The notes: a model not told the origin generated them from the sequence alone. 64,000 nt of DNA from Bacteroidales bacterium (GCA_017538795.1 JAFYIE010000075.1:60908-124907), one strand, 5' to 3'; numbered from the stretch's first letter, positions 18,705 through 27,007 are shown. Numbers and translations are program-made.

Positions 18705-19811
18705 TTATCTAATAACTGAAATGATTTGACCTGTATTCGGGTCAAACAATATTTTATTGTTCTTGACAGACATCGTCCTGATGACGCCAAACTGACTGAT
18801 AGTCAACTGTTTTTCGGCCAAGACATTGTTTCCGACAAGCACTTTGACATTCGATTCCTCAGGCATCCTATAGAAAATCTTATTGGCTAAGCTGGCTTTT
18901 TTCGTTTCGTCACTCAATTGTTTGATGTTGGCCAATGTATTCTTGCTTTCGAACTGTATTTTAATTACTTCGCCTTTGCCACCCGATTCAACCATTCCAT
19001 CGGTATTTGAAAGCTTAGCTACTGACACTGAGGCATTTGCCTGGTTTTCTTCAGGAGTAATATAAAACACCTTAGAATATGTGCTTTTCGCAACCTTACC
19101 TTTAAACAAGCTAACATATTCATTCTCAATGCTTTTCAAGTTTTCGACCATAAATGGCAATGAACTGCCAGTTGATACCTCCTGATCGCCTGTAACAATG
19201 TCCATATAAGCACTTCTGGCTCTCTTGATCTTCTCCAAAGCGTATTTTGCCTTGTCTTCCTTGGTTATTTTTTTAGGAGCATTACCCTCTTCTTCATCAT
19301 CCTCTACCCGTTCTATCTCATTATCAAGAATTTCAACAAACGAAATTTCCTTATTTTCATTGAGATTTAAACCATTGTCAAGAAATGACGTGCGCAATAT
19401 CCTTGGCTTAGCAGGCTCATGTTCGTAACCGATTGACAGAATCAAGCCATCATTGTCGAGAATGACATTCAGCAATGGCTCTTTACTTTTTTCATCAAAA
19501 GAGATGAAATACGCCGCATTTGGATCCACCTCATTAACTAACTGAATATCAACCGATTTAATGTTGTATTCCTTTTTATTTTCTTTAATATAATCGTTTA
19601 TCCCCATCAACTTTGAGGCAAATTCGGCATAAGGACCGATGTGATAATCCGATTCCTCGACCAAGAATTCAAGTCTTATAACGTTTCTCGGAAGATAATA
19701 GAAAACACCGTCTTCCTGTGTTTCGGGAACATTCTTTGCTAATGTCGTAACAAATTGAGCATCAAGGCTTAACGACACAAATAATGATAAGATTAAGAAT
19801 ATTTTTTTCAT
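18705..19811 (-). CDS. DUF4831 family exported protein
   Basis: A 368-residue DUF4831 protein with an N-terminal signal peptide (ILSLFVSLSLDAQ). Its conserved opening, VFYYLPRNVIRLEFLVE, and the VFYITPEENQ region near residue 245 mark the family, which is restricted to Bacteroidota and has no known function. Two internal segments begin with the similar pattern FY-LPR/FYRMPEE, suggesting repeated subdomains. It starts 7 bp after the symporter gene ends, so the two are probably cotranscribed. Confidence 0.88.
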   Translation of the reverse strand: MKKIFLILSLFVSLSLDAQFVTTLAKNVPETQEDGVFYYLPRNVIRLEFLVEESDYHIGPYAEFASKLMGINDYIKENKKEYNIKSVDIQLVNEVDPNAAYFISFDEKSKEPLLNVILDNDGLILSIGYEHEPAKPRILRTSFLDNGLNLNENKEISFVEILDNEIERVEDDEEEGNAPKKITKEDKAKYALEKIKRARSAYMDIVTGDQEVSTGSSLPFMVENLKSIENEYVSLFKGKVAKSTYSKVFYITPEENQANASVSVAKLSNTDGMVESGGKGEVIKIQFESKNTLANIKQLSDETKKASLANKIFYRMPEESNVKVLVGNNVLAEKQLTISQFGVIRTMSVKNNKILFDPNTGQIISVIR

Positions 19812-19818
19812 GTTTTAA

Positions 19819-21291
19819 TTATTTATTTTCAATTTTCTTAGATGAGATTAACAATGCGACAAATGTTATTAACCCATTGATAATCAATATTTCAAAGCCA
19901 AATTTGTATCCATTGAACAACTGAACCGAATACATGTTTAATATATAACTCAAAATTGGCGATGCTATTGCGATGTAAGGAACAAATTTATCAATAGGCT
20001 TGCGGTTTTTAACGAAAAGTCCGAATGAATATAGTCCAAGCAACGGCCCGTAGGTGTAACCTGCTATTTCAAACACTTTGTCGATGAGCGACTGGTTGTG
20101 GAACGGCCGGAACGCAATGATTACCAACAAGTAAACTACAGCGAAAATGATGTGAATAATCTTTCTTGTCCTGAGTTTCTGCTCCTCCGAAAGGTCTTTT
20201 CTGCTGTCAAAATCGATAAAATTAAAGCAGAATGTGGTCGTCAGAGCTGTCAAAGTGCCGTCTGCTGAGGAATATCCTGCTGCAACAAGGCCGATAACAA
20301 ACACTATACTTGTGAATTTGCTGAAAGAGAATGCTATCGAGGGGAATATTTTGTCGTTCACCACTACTCCACTTTCGTTCACAGGTAATTGAAAACCAGT
20401 GCGTTGCGCATAATAAATGAGCGATGCGCCGAGGCATAGAAAGATGATGTTCACGAAAATGAACAAAATACTCGAAGTCATAACGTTTTTCTGGGCGTCG
20501 CGCAGACTTTTACATGTCATGTTTTTCTGCATCATGTCCTGGTCGAGACCTGTCATCACTATGGTGATAAACGCGCCGCTGAGAATCTGTTTCACCCAGA
20601 ATCTACTGTGATTTGGATCAGTCTCAAAAAGCTTGGTATAACCCTGCTCCGACGAGGCTTTAAGCAGGTCTGGAATTGAGATGTTAAGCTCTTTAAGTAT
20701 GCAAACCACCGTGATTATCGCCGCCAAAAGCAGGAATGTGGTCTGCAAAGTGTCGGTCCAGACAACGGTTTTGATGCCGCCTTTGAAGGTGTAAACCAAT
20801 ATCAAAGCAATGAAAATGACCGCCGGAATCCAGAACGGGATGCCCCAAGCCTTGAAAACGAATTCATATAACACAAAGACAACCAGATACATACGAAGCG
20901 CGGAGCCGAGCAGACGCGACAAGATAAAGAACGCGGCGCCGGTTTTTTCAGAATTTTTTCCGAAACGCATCTCGAGATACGAATAAATGGATGTCAGGTT
21001 AAGCTTGTAATACAACGGCAGCAAGATAAGAGCGATTACCGCATAACCGATGATATAACCAAGGACAATGCCAAAATACGTGAACTGGCTGGTGTAGACG
21101 TTGCCTGGCACCGACATAAACGTCACTCCCGACAACGACGCGCCTATCATACCATACGCCACCACAAACCACGGCGATTTACGGTTTCCTGTGAAGAAAG
21201 TCTCATTTGTCGACTTCCTCGACGTGATGTGTGCGATAAACAAAATCAGCACAGTGTAAACGACAAAAACCGTCAAAATAAGAGATGACAT
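19819..21291 (-). CDS. sodium:solute symporter (SSS family)
   Basis: A 490-residue integral membrane protein of the SSS family with about 13 predicted transmembrane helices. The unwound TM1/TM2 region with GMIGASLSGVTFMSVPG and the family motif AAGYSSADGTLTALTTTF near residue 335 are typical of the sodium-binding core. Substrates of the family include sugars, amino acids, nucleosides and organic acids; the sequence does not decide which. It heads an operon with the DUF4831 gene. Confidence 0.92.
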   Translation of the reverse strand: MSSLILTVFVVYTVLILFIAHITSRKSTNETFFTGNRKSPWFVVAYGMIGASLSGVTFMSVPGNVYTSQFTYFGIVLGYIIGYAVIALILLPLYYKLNLTSIYSYLEMRFGKNSEKTGAAFFILSRLLGSALRMYLVVFVLYEFVFKAWGIPFWIPAVIFIALILVYTFKGGIKTVVWTDTLQTTFLLLAAIITVVCILKELNISIPDLLKASSEQGYTKLFETDPNHSRFWVKQILSGAFITIVMTGLDQDMMQKNMTCKSLRDAQKNVMTSSILFIFVNIIFLCLGASLIYYAQRTGFQLPVNESGVVVNDKIFPSIAFSFSKFTSIVFVIGLVAAGYSSADGTLTALTTTFCFNFIDFDSRKDLSEEQKLRTRKIIHIIFAVVYLLVIIAFRPFHNQSLIDKVFEIAGYTYGPLLGLYSFGLFVKNRKPIDKFVPYIAIASPILSYILNMYSVQLFNGYKFGFEILIINGLITFVALLISSKKIENK

Positions 21292-21334
21292 ATATTCTTG
21301 GTTATAAATTATTTAAGATATTTTATATAAAGTT

Positions 21335-21874
21335 TCACTTTAATATTTTAGCAAACCCTAAAAGCGACTCGAATTTATCGTCCGGACCTGTTTTGACAGG
21401 CTCATTACCTATTAATATAGTATACATCCCGGCGTTTCTGCCAAACTCGATATCGGAATTTGAATCGCCAATCATAATGGATTTTTCGAGGTCGATTTCC
21501 GGAAAATCATGCTTAGCCATGTAAGCCATTCTCGGACTTGGTTTTCTGAAGTTATCAGGGTCGGATTTCAGCTGTGGGCAGACGTAAATCTTATCCACCC
21601 TACCCTGCTGTTTTTCAATCTCCTTAACCATGAAATCGTGAACCACATCGACATCTTTAAGTGTCATCAAGCCTTTCCCGACGCCTTGTTGGTTTGTCAC
21701 GATGATGATTCTGCCAAATTTCTCGGAAAAGATTTTAAAAGCGTCCAGAACGCCAGGCATAAACTCAAATTCCCCAAGATTCTTGACATAATCGTCGATA
21801 AGACGCACGTTGATAACGCCGTCACGGTCGAGAAACAGAGTCCAGCTCTTGTCGATTTTACTTTTCCAATCCAT
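21335..21874 (-). CDS. gmhB: HAD-IIIA phosphatase, GmhB-like (D,D-heptose 1,7-bisphosphate phosphatase)
   Basis: A 179-residue HAD-IIIA protein. Motif I is LFLDRDGVINVR, motif II is IVTNQQGVGKG and motif IV is MIGDSNSDIEFG. The loop that in GmhB binds zinc (CPH followed by CxCRKP) reads CPQLKSDPDNFRKPSP here, so most zinc ligands are missing. The start at 21874 overlaps the gmhA stop by 1 bp (TAATG); a longer open frame reaches into gmhA but is unlikely. Adjacent gmhA supports a role in ADP-heptose synthesis for the LPS core: removal of the C7 phosphate of the heptose bisphosphate. The family is certain; the exact substrate is likely. Confidence 0.85.
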   Translation of the reverse strand: MDWKSKIDKSWTLFLDRDGVINVRLIDDYVKNLGEFEFMPGVLDAFKIFSEKFGRIIIVTNQQGVGKGLMTLKDVDVVHDFMVKEIEKQQGRVDKIYVCPQLKSDPDNFRKPSPRMAYMAKHDFPEIDLEKSIMIGDSNSDIEFGRNAGMYTILIGNEPVKTGPDDKFESLLGFAKILK

Positions 21875-22458
21875 TATTTCGGGAAAATAGTGGCTTCTAT
21901 GATTTCGCAGATGATGTGTCCTATCATGATGTGCGACTCCTGGATGCGAGGAGTGCATTTGCTCGGGACGTTGAGTAAAATGTCGCAAACGCCAGCCATT
22001 TTGCCGCCCGTCTCCCCTGTCATGCCGATGGTCTTTACGCCGATTTCCTTCGCCACTTCAATGGCTTTCAATATGTTAGCTGAGTTTCCCGAAGTGCTGA
22101 TGCCGACGAAGACATCGCCTTTTTTAGCGGAAGCCTGCAACATTCTCGAATAAATCACGTCATAAGAATAATCGTTAGCCACAGCCGTGAGATAGCTCGT
22201 ATTCACGTGCAAAGCTTCAGCATTCAACGGAGGACGATCATAGTAAAAACGACCGCTCAACTCAGCGGCAAGATGTTGCGCATCCGCAGCACTGCCGCCA
22301 TTACCGCAAAAATGTATTTTTCCGCCGTTTTTCAGCGATTCAACACACATCATCGCGGCGTCGTTAATCCTTTTTATCAACTCTTTATCATTGATTATCA
22401 ATTGCTTAACATTGACTGAGTCTTTAATAATATTTTCAACAGAAATCATATTCATCAT
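21874..22458 (-). CDS. gmhA: phosphoheptose isomerase (SIS domain)
   Basis: A 194-residue SIS-domain protein matching GmhA, which converts sedoheptulose 7-phosphate to D-glycero-D-manno-heptose 7-phosphate, the first step of ADP-heptose synthesis. The GmhA-type FCGNGGSAADAQHLAAELSG segment, VFVGISTSGNSANIL for phosphate binding, and the C-terminal ESHIMIGHIICEIIE with its catalytic glutamate and histidine are present. The start region has several ATGs (22458, 22455 and 22449); 22458 is given, but the later ones are possible. It is translationally coupled to the GmhB-like gene. Confidence 0.92.
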   Translation of the reverse strand: MMNMISVENIIKDSVNVKQLIINDKELIKRINDAAMMCVESLKNGGKIHFCGNGGSAADAQHLAAELSGRFYYDRPPLNAEALHVNTSYLTAVANDYSYDVIYSRMLQASAKKGDVFVGISTSGNSANILKAIEVAKEIGVKTIGMTGETGGKMAGVCDILLNVPSKCTPRIQESHIMIGHIICEIIEATIFPK

Positions 22459-22466
22459 ATTTTTTG

Positions 22467-22474
22467 CAAAGATA
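22467..22474 (-). promoter_or_regulatory. -7 box TATCTTTG for gmhA-gmhB
   Basis: An exact TAnnTTTG match on the minus strand only 8 bp from the first possible ATG, which favours one of the later gmhA start codons. A heptamer repeat array occupies the -33 region. Confidence 0.55.
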
Positions 22475-22480
22475 GCAAAA

Positions 22481-22509
22481 AGACTTTAGACTTTAGACTT
22501 TAGACTTTA
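22481..22509. repeat. heptamer tandem repeat (AGACTTT)x4
   Basis: About four exact copies of the 7-mer AGACTTT stand head to tail directly upstream of the gmhA -7 box, where the -33 element should be, and between the divergent gmhA and DUF486 promoters. Confidence 0.9.
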
Positions 22510-22567
22510 GTTTTTTTGATATTTTAATATCTTAATAATTTCACCTTAAATAATTTCAAACTTTTTG

Positions 22568-22575
22568 TAATTTTG
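22568..22575 (+). promoter_or_regulatory. -7 box TAATTTTG for DUF486 gene
   Basis: An exact TAnnTTTG match 17 bp before the ATG at 22593. Confidence 0.6.
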
Positions 22576-22592
22576 CAGCAAATTTTTAAAGC

Positions 22593-22961
22593 ATGAAAGG
22601 ACTTTACACAATTCTGATGTTGGTAATTTCAAATGTCTTCATGACATTTGCATGGTATGGCAATATAAAGCTCAGCGAAATGGGCATCATCAAAGATTGG
22701 CCATTGATTCTCATCATCTTAGCAAGTTGGGGCGTGGCTCTTTTTGAGTATTCTTTCATGGTGCCGGCCAACCGCATCGGCTCGGAAGTGAACGGCGGTC
22801 CGTTTAATCTTGTGCAACTCAAAGTGATTCAAGAGGTTGTAAGCCTTATCGTCTTCATGATTATCACCATAAAAGTGTTTAAAATGGGCCAATTCAGCTG
22901 GAATCATATGATAGCATTTTGTTTTATGGTGCTCGCGGTTTATTTCTGTTTTAAAAAATAA
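22593..22961 (+). CDS. DMT-family small membrane protein (DUF486)
   Basis: A 122-residue inner-membrane protein with four predicted transmembrane helices, matching the DUF486 branch of the drug/metabolite transporter superfamily. Typical features are LASWGVALFEYSFMVPANRIG in the loop after helix 2 and FNLVQLKVIQEV before helix 3. Members are half-size transporter-like proteins whose substrate is unknown and which may work as dimers. Confidence 0.88.
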   Translation: MKGLYTILMLVISNVFMTFAWYGNIKLSEMGIIKDWPLILIILASWGVALFEYSFMVPANRIGSEVNGGPFNLVQLKVIQEVVSLIVFMIITIKVFKMGQFSWNHMIAFCFMVLAVYFCFKK

Positions 22962-22991
22962 CAAGACCAATGACATTTTAAAAAAATGTGT

Positions 22992-22999
22992 TATATTTG
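22992..22999 (+). promoter_or_regulatory. -7 box TATATTTG for the 23046 gene
   Basis: An exact TAnnTTTG match 46 bp before the ATG at 23046. The leader between is an imperfect AGATTTA heptamer array (23005-23035). Confidence 0.5.
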
Positions 23000-23004
23000 C
23001 GGAT

Positions 23005-23035
23005 AATTTAAGATTTAAAGATTTAAGATTCAAAA
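23005..23035. repeat. imperfect AGATTTA heptamer array
   Basis: Tandem units TAATTTA, AGATTTA, (A)AGATTTA and AGATTCA with one extra base between copies. It fills the 5' leader of the following gene. Confidence 0.6.
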
Positions 23036-23045
23036 TATAAAAGAT

Positions 23046-23456
23046 ATGAAATTTTACGACATTGATTCGATTTTCACTTTTGGTAAATATGAGGGTGAAA
23101 CATTAGCGGAAGTTTTTGAGAAAGACCCTAAATACATAAAATATTGCCAGGAAAACATCGACGATTTCTACATCGCCCCTGATGTTTTGAAGGAGTTGAG
23201 GGCATCGTCACGCGACAATAAGTTATTGACAGCCAACCTCGACGAGATGTCTGACGAGGAATTACGCGACTTCATGAGCCAGATGAACGATATCGATGAA
23301 TTCGATGAGAGCAAACTCGAAGAGGATTTCGACTGGGAAGAGGGCGAAAACATGTTTGCTGACGAAGAGGAAGACATCTTCGGTGAAGACGAGGAAGAAT
23401 ATTACGAAGACGAAGGCTTCGATGAGCCGTATGACGACCCGTATGACCGATATTAA
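23046..23456 (+). CDS. exodeoxyribonuclease X C-terminal-like domain protein with acidic tail
   Basis: A 136-residue protein. Residues 1-52 resemble the small domain found at the C-terminus of ExoX-like exonucleases (FTFGKYEGETLAEVFEKDPKYIKYC), here without any exonuclease domain. From about residue 65 the sequence is extremely acidic, with more than half Asp and Glu plus Tyr and Phe, and is probably disordered. It may be a DNA-mimic-like or regulatory protein, but its function is unknown. It converges with the glycosyltransferase gene across a perfect palindrome. Confidence 0.75.
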   Translation: MKFYDIDSIFTFGKYEGETLAEVFEKDPKYIKYCQENIDDFYIAPDVLKELRASSRDNKLLTANLDEMSDEELRDFMSQMNDIDEFDESKLEEDFDWEEGENMFADEEEDIFGEDEEEYYEDEGFDEPYDDPYDRY

Positions 23457-23462
23457 GTTGGA

Positions 23463-23482
23463 AGTTAGCAGTACTGCTAACT
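23463..23482. terminator. perfect 20-bp palindrome between convergent genes
   Basis: AGTTAGCAGTACTGCTAACT is its own reverse complement and sits between the convergent ends at 23456 and 23492. It can fold in the transcript from either strand, so it is a candidate bidirectional terminator. A proper U-tract is missing, which lowers confidence. Confidence 0.45.
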
Positions 23483-23491
23483 ACTAACTGA

Positions 23492-24427
23492 TTAGAGCTT
23501 TTCTGCGATTCCGTAAACTTTTTGTTTAGATGATGACGACTGCACGAGTTCCGCAAGGAATCCCGTCATGAACAGTTGTACACCAACGATTATGCACACC
23601 AACGCGAAGTAAAACAACGGGCGGTTGGTCATGCCGTAAGCGTGGAATGCGAACTTCTTGACAGCCAATACGATACCGATAATAAAACCAACGAGGAATG
23701 TCAGTGATCCCAAGCCGCCGAAAAGGTGCATCGGGCGCTTTCCGAATTTAGAGATGAATGTGATTGTGAGTAAATCGAGATAACCTCTTAAGAATCTGCT
23801 CATTCCAAATTTTGAGACACCGAATTTCCTCTTTTGGTGATGAACAACCTTCTCCCCTATGTGCGTGAATCCAGCGGCCTTCGCGATAACTGGAATATAA
23901 CGATGCATCTCGCCGTAAATCTCTATGCTTTTAACAACCTCGATACGATAAGCTTTGAGGCCGCAGTTGAAATCATGAAGCTTGATACCTGTCATGCGGC
24001 GTGTCGACCAATTGTAAAACTTTGAAGGGATGTTTTTCGACATTTTTGAGTCGTAACGCACTTTTTTCCAACCACTTACAAGATCATAACCATCCTTTTC
24101 AATCATATTGTAAAGTTCCGGGATCTCGTCTGGGCTGTCCTGAAGGTCGGCATCCATGGTGATGACGACGTCGCCTTCAACAATTTTAAAGCCTTCGTTG
24201 AGTGCCGCCGACTTGCCGTAGTTACGACGGAAACGGATACCTTTGATATTAGGATTGTTTTCCTTCAGCTTCTGGATGCAATGCCAAGAACCGTCGGTGC
24301 TCCCGTCGTCGACGAACACGATTTCGTAAGAATAGTTGTTTTCGGTCATGACGCGACGAATCCAGGTCTCGAGTTCCGGCAGCGATTCCTCTTCATTCAG
24401 CAAAGGTATGATGACAGATATATCCAT
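23492..24427 (-). CDS. glycosyltransferase family 2, DPM1/GtrB-like
   Basis: A 311-residue GT2 enzyme. The GT-A domain has ISVIIPLLNEEESLP at the start, VFVDDGSTDGS, and the metal-binding DADLQDSPDEIP near residue 95. Two C-terminal transmembrane helices (about residues 230-260 and 270-295) are typical of enzymes that load a sugar onto polyprenyl phosphate at the inner leaflet for cell-surface glycan assembly. The start at 24427 was chosen because it falls 1 bp after the stop of the upstream gene and directly begins the catalytic domain; a longer frame adds ten residues inside that gene. Confidence 0.92.
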   Translation of the reverse strand: MDISVIIPLLNEEESLPELETWIRRVMTENNYSYEIVFVDDGSTDGSWHCIQKLKENNPNIKGIRFRRNYGKSAALNEGFKIVEGDVVITMDADLQDSPDEIPELYNMIEKDGYDLVSGWKKVRYDSKMSKNIPSKFYNWSTRRMTGIKLHDFNCGLKAYRIEVVKSIEIYGEMHRYIPVIAKAAGFTHIGEKVVHHQKRKFGVSKFGMSRFLRGYLDLLTITFISKFGKRPMHLFGGLGSLTFLVGFIIGIVLAVKKFAFHAYGMTNRPLFYFALVCIIVGVQLFMTGFLAELVQSSSSKQKVYGIAEKL

Positions 24428-24428
24428 T

Positions 24429-24905
24429 TCAATCTTTTTTACGTGCAAAAATAGCAATAATTAATGAATAAAACAGCGACAAAATTACATTTATTATCAA
24501 CATCGAGATTGCTGTGGCTACAGGTGAGAAGAGCTCGCGCATCATTTTGCCGTTTTCGTAAAGTTCCATCCTACTCTCCATCCCGAGATACGCATAGAGT
24601 ATGTAAATTACGCCACTGAAGATAATCGCGCCTATAATTCCGGTTATGAAACTCATCAAAAACGCTTGGCCATAGGAAAACTCGCTCCACACGAATTTGT
24701 TTTTAAAGAAAGCCAGTGTCACGCTTTGGGCAACGAACGGGATAAGGTAAATTATAGAGAAAAGGTAGGAATATTCGACATAGAGGCGTTCGTAAAACAC
24801 AACGTAAGTCAATGATAATAAGACACTTGTCAACAATCCTGCAATAACGACTGTTGTCCAATACTGTCTGCCAGTGTATGTCGGGTTAAAAATCATTTCA
24901 CACAA
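24429..24905 (-). CDS. DUF4199 membrane protein
   Basis: A 158-residue protein with four predicted transmembrane helices and the layout of DUF4199, a Bacteroidota family of unknown function. A conserved loop, WSEFSYGQAFLMSFITGIIG, lies between helices 2 and 3. It is frequently paired with a GT2 glycosyltransferase, as here, with a 1-bp gap. The start codon lies 6 bp from the 3' end of the SRP RNA gene, so the two units share a strand and direction. Confidence 0.85.
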   Translation of the reverse strand: MCEMIFNPTYTGRQYWTTVVIAGLLTSVLLSLTYVVFYERLYVEYSYLFSIIYLIPFVAQSVTLAFFKNKFVWSEFSYGQAFLMSFITGIIGAIIFSGVIYILYAYLGMESRMELYENGKMMRELFSPVATAISMLIINVILSLFYSLIIAIFARKKD

Positions 24906-24910
24906 AAAAA

Positions 24911-25005
24911 GGTAAGCTACTTATATCGCACCGCTCTACCATCTACCCTTGCTGCCTTCCGGCCCTGGGGGAGTTCGACAGGAGCTGGTCGTATAAGACT
25001 TACCC
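24911..25005 (-). ncRNA. ffs: small signal recognition particle RNA (4.5S-type)
   Basis: On the minus strand, about 95 nt fold as a single hairpin. The ends GGGTAAG and CTTACC pair. The apical region has the conserved SRP Alu-less core GGCCGGAAGGCAGCAAGG, with the GGAA tetraloop and the asymmetric AGCA internal loop bound by Ffh. It is the RNA scaffold of the signal recognition particle that targets membrane proteins. A consensus promoter lies directly upstream. Confidence 0.95.
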
Positions 25006-25009
25006 GCTG

Positions 25010-25038
25010 CAAAGATACGAAATTTTTGGATTGTGCAA
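25010..25038 (-). promoter_or_regulatory. SRP RNA promoter (TTG-N18-TATCTTTG)
   Basis: A full Bacteroides-type promoter on the minus strand: -33 TTG at 25036-25038, an 18-nt spacer, and -7 TATCTTTG at 25010-25017. Transcription would start within a few bases of the RNA 5' end. Confidence 0.8.
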
Positions 25039-25053
25039 GAAAAAATAAAAAAA

Positions 25054-25083
25054 ATTCCCGGCAGAATTAATTCCGTCGGGAAT
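25054..25083 (-). terminator. intrinsic terminator after the 25111 lipoprotein gene
   Basis: ATTCCCG and CGGGAAT arms with a further complementary interior give a stem of about 13 pairs. On the minus strand it is followed by TTTTTTTATT. It ends the lipoprotein operon just before the SRP promoter. Confidence 0.85.
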
Positions 25084-25110
25084 TTAAATTAAGTATACTA
25101 TAAATTCTTT

Positions 25111-25512
25111 CTAATAAAAAAGCGCTTCTTGAACATATCCTGCATATGAGGCATTATGAAACACATAGAAATCAGTGTCATACCAATCACTCCACTGTGT
25201 TTCATGTGCTGCTAATATACAAGATTGATTATATTTAGAACCTATTTCATAAGTACGGCGAAACACCTCACTGGAATCATCATTTATCACAATTGTTACC
25301 TTACAATAATATAGTCTTAAATCACTTTTGTTCTGGAGTGCAAACCTTATTTTATAAGCATGATTATTGTTATTATGCATATATATACAATCTGTAACCT
25401 TTAAATTACTACTACTATTGGGATCCACAGAAGAAGATTTACTGCATGAATATGTAAATGCCAATAATGCCATGCATAACACAATCAAAGATTTCTTAAC
25501 CAATTGTTTCAT
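25111..25512 (-). CDS. small secreted lipoprotein, unknown function
   Basis: A 133-residue protein with a lipoprotein signal: basic start, hydrophobic core LIVLCMALLAF and lipobox-like TYSC, followed by a serine-rich tether. The mature part looks like a small beta-sandwich, with alternating strands such as YKIRFALQNKSDLRLYYCKVTIVIND, reminiscent of FxLYD-type or immunoglobulin-like modules. The start at 25512 (or 25521) is preferred because the longer frame begins inside the upstream gene and lacks a signal peptide until this point. Its leader shares a conserved element with the leader of the neighbouring BACON lipoprotein. Confidence 0.75.
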   Translation of the reverse strand: MKQLVKKSLIVLCMALLAFTYSCSKSSSVDPNSSSNLKVTDCIYMHNNNNHAYKIRFALQNKSDLRLYYCKVTIVINDDSSEVFRRTYEIGSKYNQSCILAAHETQWSDWYDTDFYVFHNASYAGYVQEALFY

Positions 25513-25516
25513 ATTA

Positions 25517-25551
25517 ATCATTGCTCGGTTATTACCCATCGGCTCGTTGGG
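25517..25551 (-). promoter_or_regulatory. conserved 5' leader element, copy A
   Basis: On the minus strand the leader contains CCCA-ACGAGCCGA-TGGG, a 4-bp stem with a 9-nt loop, then TAATAACCGAGCAATGAT just before the start codon. A near-identical element precedes the BACON gene at 27008-27044. Confidence 0.6.
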
Positions 25552-25573
25552 ATAATCTTTTAATATAATTTTA

Positions 25574-27004
25574 TTAAAGTTTTCCTTTGAAGTAGAAGGT
25601 GAATGATTTACCATCAGCCATTCCGCTACCTTCAATATAATACGAGTTACCATCCTTTGTTATTGTAACCACAGAACCACTTGACGCATTATGAGAAGTA
25701 CCATATTTATCAACAATCTCATATGTATTCCAATGGTTATAGCCACTTCCCATAAAAGTTCCAACAGGAACAATATTACCAACGTCCTGGAACTGAACTC
25801 TAACAGTGTAAATATAATGATTATGATTATCTAATCCGTCATACCCAACAATTATTTCTGTTGAAGATCCAAGCCATCCAAAATCAACATATTCTTTCTT
25901 TAGTACACTAGTCATACTCTTTTCTTCTCCATCATATATAAGATAATTTCTTCCACCACTACCTGGTTTTTGATTAATAGTTACAGTTCTTACAGTTTTG
26001 CTATCAGTTGTAATCGTCACAACGGCGGTCCTTGCCATTGCTGCAGTATTTTTATCTACAGTTACTTGAATATCTGTGTTTATGTTTCCACTGCTTTGTG
26101 ATAAATGCACCCAGTTAGCATCACATGACGCCGTCCAAGGAAGTGGATACATTCCATTGTAAACATATACATGAATAACCCCGTGTTGGTTAGGTGCTGG
26201 ATTTGCTCCAAATTCCAATTCTCTTGGCTCAACAACCAAATCATAAGACCCAGGCTTTTGAGATATAGTAGCTCGTTTTGTGATTTTTCCATCTTCGGAA
26301 ACGACTCTAATTGTAGCTGATCTATTTGTATTTTTTAGATTTTGTTCTACAGTATAGTTTATATTACCATTACCCACACCATTTAAACCAGAAGATATAC
26401 GACACCAATCGGCGTTACTTGTAACCGTCCAAGTTATATCATTATCCTTGCAAATAACCTTTACACGTCCAGTTCCACCTGATGATTCAAAATAAGAAAA
26501 CACCGGGCTAACAACTATTTTATTGGTTGAACTAATCCAATATCCAGAAATATTGTTACTATCCAAAAACGTTATCGGGCCTTCATAATGAATTTCAAAA
26601 GGCTTAGCCACGTTGTTAACATCAAGAGATCCACTTGCATCAACGGTATAAATTTCACCATCAAGAGATATTGTTAAAGAGCCATTTATAGATTGATAAT
26701 CAGAATCCTCATAACAATATGTTACTAAACAAGTATTATTCTGGAGTTCGTAAGATATATTAGTATTCCCTAACGGAATAGAATTTTGGTTTTTAAAAGA
26801 CAGAAGAACTGTTGGATCTGTTGTTTCAAATTGTATTGTTAAATCGTTGTTAGAAACAAAATACTCTGCAGAAGTTATATCATACCAATTGCCATCCATC
26901 ATGGCACCAGTAGAACTTCCACCACCAGACTTTGAACATCCCCAGACAAACAAAGTCATAACTAAAGTTATAAAACTAAAAAGAATAGTATTTTTTTTAA
27001 TCAT
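25574..27004 (-). CDS. BACON-domain surface lipoprotein
   Basis: A 476-residue lipoprotein. The signal MTLFVWGC ends at the acylated cysteine near residue 23, followed by serines and glycines. Two BACON domains lie at about residues 180-255 and 260-350. Each shows the typical pattern: a WT(V/A)S core strand, W-C-R/W-V-H, then N/K-x-x-x-x-R-x-A-x-(I/V) and a final ISQKPGS/INQKPGS. The C-terminal 120 residues form an unrecognised beta-rich domain. BACON modules occur in Bacteroidota surface proteins that bind glycans, mucin or dietary polymers. No TonB or SusCD neighbour is present, so the ligand is unknown. The small lipoprotein gene follows in the same direction. Confidence 0.88.
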   Translation of the reverse strand: MIKKNTILFSFITLVMTLFVWGCSKSGGGSSTGAMMDGNWYDITSAEYFVSNNDLTIQFETTDPTVLLSFKNQNSIPLGNTNISYELQNNTCLVTYCYEDSDYQSINGSLTISLDGEIYTVDASGSLDVNNVAKPFEIHYEGPITFLDSNNISGYWISSTNKIVVSPVFSYFESSGGTGRVKVICKDNDITWTVTSNADWCRISSGLNGVGNGNINYTVEQNLKNTNRSATIRVVSEDGKITKRATISQKPGSYDLVVEPRELEFGANPAPNQHGVIHVYVYNGMYPLPWTASCDANWVHLSQSSGNINTDIQVTVDKNTAAMARTAVVTITTDSKTVRTVTINQKPGSGGRNYLIYDGEEKSMTSVLKKEYVDFGWLGSSTEIIVGYDGLDNHNHYIYTVRVQFQDVGNIVPVGTFMGSGYNHWNTYEIVDKYGTSHNASSGSVVTITKDGNSYYIEGSGMADGKSFTFYFKGKL

Positions 27005-27007
27005 AAT

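Noticed and set aside
22481-22509. CRISPR array
   Set aside because: The repeats are 7 bp with no spacers, and no cas genes are present anywhere in the window.
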